Source: Pseudopedobacter sp039918235 (GTDB lineage Bacteria > Bacteroidota > Bacteroidia > Sphingobacteriales > Sphingobacteriaceae). From it: a DNA stretch of 10,324 nt. The notes beneath the pieces are model-generated. The model was given only the letters and a program-made list of their open reading frames with translations, was not told the DNA's origin and searched no databases. Every line of letters starts with the position of its first letter. Within the stretch, counting starts at the first letter, position 1. Below are positions 8,132-10,324 of the stretch, in pieces. The stretch covers positions 1-10,324 of the forward strand of contig JBDSHZ010000081.1 of NCBI GenBank assembly GCA_039918235.1, in the 5' to 3' direction. The position numbers and the translations under genes are program-made.

Positions 8132-8527
8132 TCAGATTCTAAATACTTGTTGTACAAGGTATTTAGGAGATGAACTTTCTGAGAAATGATTACAAACAGG
8201 GAGTTTTATTTTTGCTGGGGTTGCGAATAATATAAAATCGTTTGCAAAAATAGCTGTTAAGTAACGTGTTGGTAAAAAATGTTTACCAGTAAAAACAAAA
8301 TCGTCGTCGTCGTTTTCTAAACTGATGATATCATCATCGTTTGATAAAATATGATTTTTTAAGATAGAGATATCTGGCTTTTGATTTTTGATTAAGCTGA
8401 TAGAAAGCTGGGTGTTGATTTTACTGTCAATAGAATTTTTAATAAAAACTTCTCCAGAGTGGGTAGATAAAAAAGTCACCAACAACAGAAATAAAAATAT
8501 TGAAAAGGATAATATTTTAGCTCTCAT
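8132..8527 (-). CDS. Hypothetical small secreted or membrane-anchored acidic protein
   Basis: A 131-residue protein that I cannot assign to a named family. Residues about 4-20 are strongly hydrophobic and serve as a signal peptide or anchor; no lipobox cysteine follows. A strongly acidic tract lies at 63-76 (NDDD...ENDDDD), encoded in part by a short GAC/GAT run. The C-terminal half is well ordered in composition: GKHFLPTRYLTAIF (81-94), LFATPAKIKLPVC (100-112), ending YLVQQVFRI. It reads as a real protein: it has a signal-like N-terminus and a balanced composition. It lies 124 bases upstream of the adaptor gene on the same strand, so it could head the efflux operon or be a separate unit, because the candidate promoter at 8059-8086 lies between them. 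A role in the envelope near the pump is plausible by position only. Confidence 0.6.
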   Translation of the reverse strand: MRAKILSFSIFLFLLLVTFLSTHSGEVFIKNSIDSKINTQLSISLIKNQKPDISILKNHILSNDDDIISLENDDDDFVFTGKHFLPTRYLTAIFANDFILFATPAKIKLPVCNHFSESSSPKYLVQQVFRI

Positions 8528-8902
8528 TTTTTTTGTAAAAGTAAATTAAGCTTTAATAAAGTTGTCATCACAAATATTTATTTATGTCATTTTATTGTAA
8601 ATAATATTTCAATTTGATGCGATCAAAGTCAATAAACACACTTATTTTATGGACTGGTTTGTTTTTCTATTTTTAGATTCATTATTACTCTAACGCTCTA
8701 TCTTTATACAAAGAAAGCTAATGTGCTGTTTCAATTCAGCTAAAGCAAATTAACTTTAAGAAACGAATAAGTTGCTATTTATAACAAATGTTAGTTAAAC
8801 TTTAACGAATAAGCATTAAATAAAATACAATAAAAACTCTTGACTATTTTTACTGATGAAGGTTTAATTAATAAATTACTTTTACCCTAAAAAAATAAAA
8901 AA
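8528..8902. other. A/T-rich intergenic region between divergent genes, no gene seen
   Basis: This 375-base stretch separates the minus-strand small protein gene from the plus-strand remnant and lipoprotein gene, so it must hold promoters for both directions. I see no RNA gene and no convincing open reading frame. Visible elements are an inverted repeat TTTGATGCGATCAAA (8613-8627, 6-base arms, 3-base centre) and a 10-base direct repeat AACGAATAAG at 8762-8771 and 8804-8813, each preceded by AACTTTAA. None can be assigned a function. Confidence 0.6.
8840..8868 (+). promoter_or_regulatory. Candidate promoter for the lipoprotein gene
   Basis: TTGACT (8840-8845) and TTTAAT (8863-8868) are separated by 17 bases and match the classical sigma-70 hexamers at five of six positions each. 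Bacteroidota usually use TTTG/TAnnTTTG elements instead; the TTG at 8840 could also act as a -33 element, but a clear TAnnTTTG is missing. It sits about 160 bases before the lipoprotein start, so the decayed DKNYY tail would lie in the 5' leader. Its presence would explain how the downstream genes stay expressed after separation from the upstream cluster. Confidence 0.35.
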
Positions 8903-8904
8903 AT

Positions 8905-9009
8905 GTATCATACCGTGATGATAAATATTTTGAGCAAGTACCAAACGCTGATTTGGTTTTTGAAATTAAAACTAAAAAGAGAACGACTTTTTAAAATGAA
9001 AACGATTAA
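8905..9009 (+). pseudogene. Decayed 3'-end fragment of a DKNYY-repeat gene
   Basis: Read from 8905 the frame gives VSYRDDKYFEQVPNADLVF followed by EIKTKKRTTF and a stop (8992-8994). This matches the C-terminus of the intact DKNYY protein from Val577 (VSDRDAKYFEEVPNADLVLE...). The premature TAA replaces the Glu codon of the EDEND tail; the old frame continues past it as NEND and the ancestral TAA at 9007-9009. About 94 of 106 bases agree with 2135-2240 and there are no indels. Nothing upstream of 8905 resembles the gene, so only the tail survives, with no start and no domain. It lies 18 bases ahead of the lipoprotein start, where a complete upstream gene would normally end. Confidence 0.88.
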
Positions 9010-9027
9010 ACTCCAACAGACATCAAT

Positions 9028-9720
9028 ATGAAAAATCTTTTAAACGCAATGTTGGTTATCATTTTATGCTTCTTTGGCTGTAATGGAAAAACGGACAAGA
9101 AATCGACAGCACAACCTAAAAATAGGGAGATTGTCAACAACGATTCTATTGACATTGAAAGCAATAATAGCGTAGAAAAAAACACAGCAAGTAGCGATTC
9201 AAAGTACGTAGAAGTGAAAACTTGGATAGATGATTTCAGGAATTTCCGTATGGCGATTTACAATAATGATGTGCCACAATTGAAAACGTATTTCAGTTTT
9301 CCTTTTGAAGATAAAGGACATACAATCATAGGTCTTTGTGCAATTTCTGACGCAGATTGGATTGTCAGAAAAAAGCACTTCAAAGATCCTCAATTATTTT
9401 ATGAGGCCGATTTAGAAAAATACCATAAAAAGGTTTTCGATGAACGATTTACCACAGCCATTCTAAAGATAAAATCAGAACAGCTGGTTGCAAAGCATTC
9501 GACCGAAACTAAATTATTTGGAGATAAGGACCTCATTTATAAATTATACGCCGATTACAATGAAGATGAAAAAACACTCATGCTGAATATGTCTATTGGA
9601 AATAACGCAAAGTATCCTGATGGCAATTATGTGAGCGAAGGCGAGCATAACATCATTTATCATTTTAAAATTATGAATGGCAAAAAGCTAATCTTAATAC
9701 GAGTGGATATGGCAGGTTAA
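9028..9720 (+). CDS. Hypothetical lipoprotein
   Basis: A 230-residue protein. The signal sequence (about 4-17, LLNAMLVIILCFFG) ends in G-C, so Cys18 is the probable lipidated residue; Phe at -3 is an imperfect lipobox but acceptable for this phylum. A low-complexity linker rich in Lys, Asn, Ser and Asp (about 19-60) precedes a globular domain (about 62-230). Notable segments are DDFRNFRMAIYNNDVPQLK, then TYFSFPFEDKGHTI, and the end FKIMNGKKLILIRVDMAG, which looks beta-rich. I do not recognise the family. The ATG overlaps a stop codon of a short out-of-frame reading frame (ATGA, 9028-9031). A membrane protein gene follows after 35 bases on the same strand, so the two are probably co-transcribed. 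By spacing it once followed a complete DKNYY gene. Function unknown. Confidence 0.8.
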   Translation: MKNLLNAMLVIILCFFGCNGKTDKKSTAQPKNREIVNNDSIDIESNNSVEKNTASSDSKYVEVKTWIDDFRNFRMAIYNNDVPQLKTYFSFPFEDKGHTIIGLCAISDADWIVRKKHFKDPQLFYEADLEKYHKKVFDERFTTAILKIKSEQLVAKHSTETKLFGDKDLIYKLYADYNEDEKTLMLNMSIGNNAKYPDGNYVSEGEHNIIYHFKIMNGKKLILIRVDMAG

Positions 9721-9755
9721 TGTATTCAACACGAAAAATAAACTAGAAATAAATT

Positions 9756-10324
9756 ATGGCACCTATATTAATTCTCCTTTTGTTAGTTCCTGTTTTGGGC
9801 TATTTTGTATTTAAGAAATTCAGAACTCACTTAAATCAGAAAACAAGAATAGTAGAGTTTTCTATGATTACTTTTTTTGTGCTTTCCTTGTTTGGATTTG
9901 TTTGTGGCTGGATGATGAGCAGTGCCCAATATTACACTGCGATTGATATTGTAGACGACGGGTATAATCCATTTGCATCTAAACATGTCTTAACGCTATT
10001 GGTTTTTTTTGGATTTTCTATTTGGGCAAGCATTGCAATTTGGTTAAAAGGAAACCGATTACCGCCACTATTATTTGTGCTGGCATTGGTGTTTTTAATT
10101 ATTGGGATGGTCATCAGCTTTGTAGTTATTTTGCAATTGTCGGGCAGTGATGGAGGCAACGGCGTTGAAATTATCATGATTCCGCTCCCTGTTTGTTACC
10201 TCTTAATTTCTATATTATTATTGCTTAAAATCGCCTATAACGAATCGGAAGTTTCTGCGACTAGAACTTACCAAAATAAGTTTTTAAACTACCTCAATAC
10301 AAAAATGGCACAGAGTGATTTGCA
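9756..10324 (+). CDS. Partial multi-pass membrane protein of unknown function (3' end outside window)
   Basis: The frame opens at ATG 9756-9758 and stays open to the window end, giving 189 residues. Five hydrophobic segments are visible: about 2-19, 35-55, 77-97, 105-127 and 139-159. Between the second and third lies a polar loop with SSAQYYTAIDIVDDGYNPF (55-73). After the last segment the chain becomes polar (YNESEVSATRTYQNKF...), probably a cytoplasmic tail or domain continuing beyond the window. The pattern faintly recalls the uncharacterised membrane proteins grouped as DUF6688, but that is from memory and weak. The gene starts 35 bases after the lipoprotein stop in the same direction, so it is likely in the same transcript. 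An 81-codon reading frame on the opposite strand here is only a shadow. Confidence 0.75.
   Translation, partial: MAPILILLLLVPVLGYFVFKKFRTHLNQKTRIVEFSMITFFVLSLFGFVCGWMMSSAQYYTAIDIVDDGYNPFASKHVLTLLVFFGFSIWASIAIWLKGNRLPPLLFVLALVFLIIGMVISFVVILQLSGSDGGNGVEIIMIPLPVCYLLISILLLLKIAYNESEVSATRTYQNKFLNYLNTKMAQSDL

Noticed and set aside
8310..8336. Trinucleotide run (TCGTCGTCGTCG) and 14-base palindrome TGATGATATCATCA
   Set aside because: Both fall inside the small protein's acidic tract and follow from consecutive Asp and Ile codons; no regulatory role needed.
9199..10177. Minus-strand frames at 9199-9393 and 9932-10177
   Set aside because: Antisense to the lipoprotein and to the membrane protein; compositions fit shadow frames.
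1..10324. CRISPR array, tRNA, rRNA, integrase or transposase
   Set aside because: Looked for and not seen: no regularly spaced repeats, no tRNA-like fold, and no recombinase motifs in any long frame.

Overview
The window looks like chromosomal DNA of a Bacteroidota bacterium, most likely of the Sphingobacteriaceae (Pedobacter-like). The grounds are low G+C, A/T-rich spacers with almost no Shine-Dalgarno sequences, a DKNYY-repeat protein, several lipoproteins, and a MFP-RND-OMF efflux operon whose adaptor and outer-membrane channel are both lipoproteins. The species call is inference from style, not from a marker gene.

Layout. (1) Positions 2-2239, plus strand: the 3' part of a GCGxxC-type gene of unknown function, followed with no spacer by a 610-aa membrane protein with DKNYY-type repeats. 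(2) Positions 2259-2304: a perfect 21-bp hairpin between two convergent gene ends. (3) Positions 2308-8007, minus strand: a tripartite efflux operon read as adaptor, then HAE1-type RND pump, then NodT/OprM-type outer-membrane factor, with tight spacing (23 bp, then an 8-bp overlap). A 131-aa secreted acidic protein (8132-8527) lies upstream of it on the same strand. (4) Positions 8528-8902: an A/T-rich non-coding stretch with only weak regulatory candidates. (5) Positions 8905-9009: a degenerate second copy of the last 35 codons of the DKNYY gene, including a premature stop. (6) Positions 9028-10324, plus strand: a 230-aa lipoprotein of unknown function and a multi-pass membrane protein cut by the window end.

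The most interesting structural point is that the 6.6-kb minus-strand efflux module is bracketed by two copies of the DKNYY gene's 3' end: an intact one at 2135-2239 and a decayed one at 8905-9009, about 89% identical. Weaker similarity runs on to the lipoprotein's start codon. If the module is removed in thought, the four plus-strand genes form a compact cluster with gaps of 0, 18 and 35 bp. The module therefore looks inserted into, or duplicated across, an older accessory operon of membrane and envelope proteins. No integrase, transposase, tRNA, rRNA or CRISPR array is visible.

How the genes work together. The three efflux proteins are expected to form one envelope-spanning, proton-driven pump; its substrate cannot be read from the sequence. 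No regulator gene is adjacent, but a 7-bp-armed palindrome lies just upstream of a possible -10 box ahead of the adaptor gene. The plus-strand genes all encode membrane, secreted or lipid-anchored products of unknown function.
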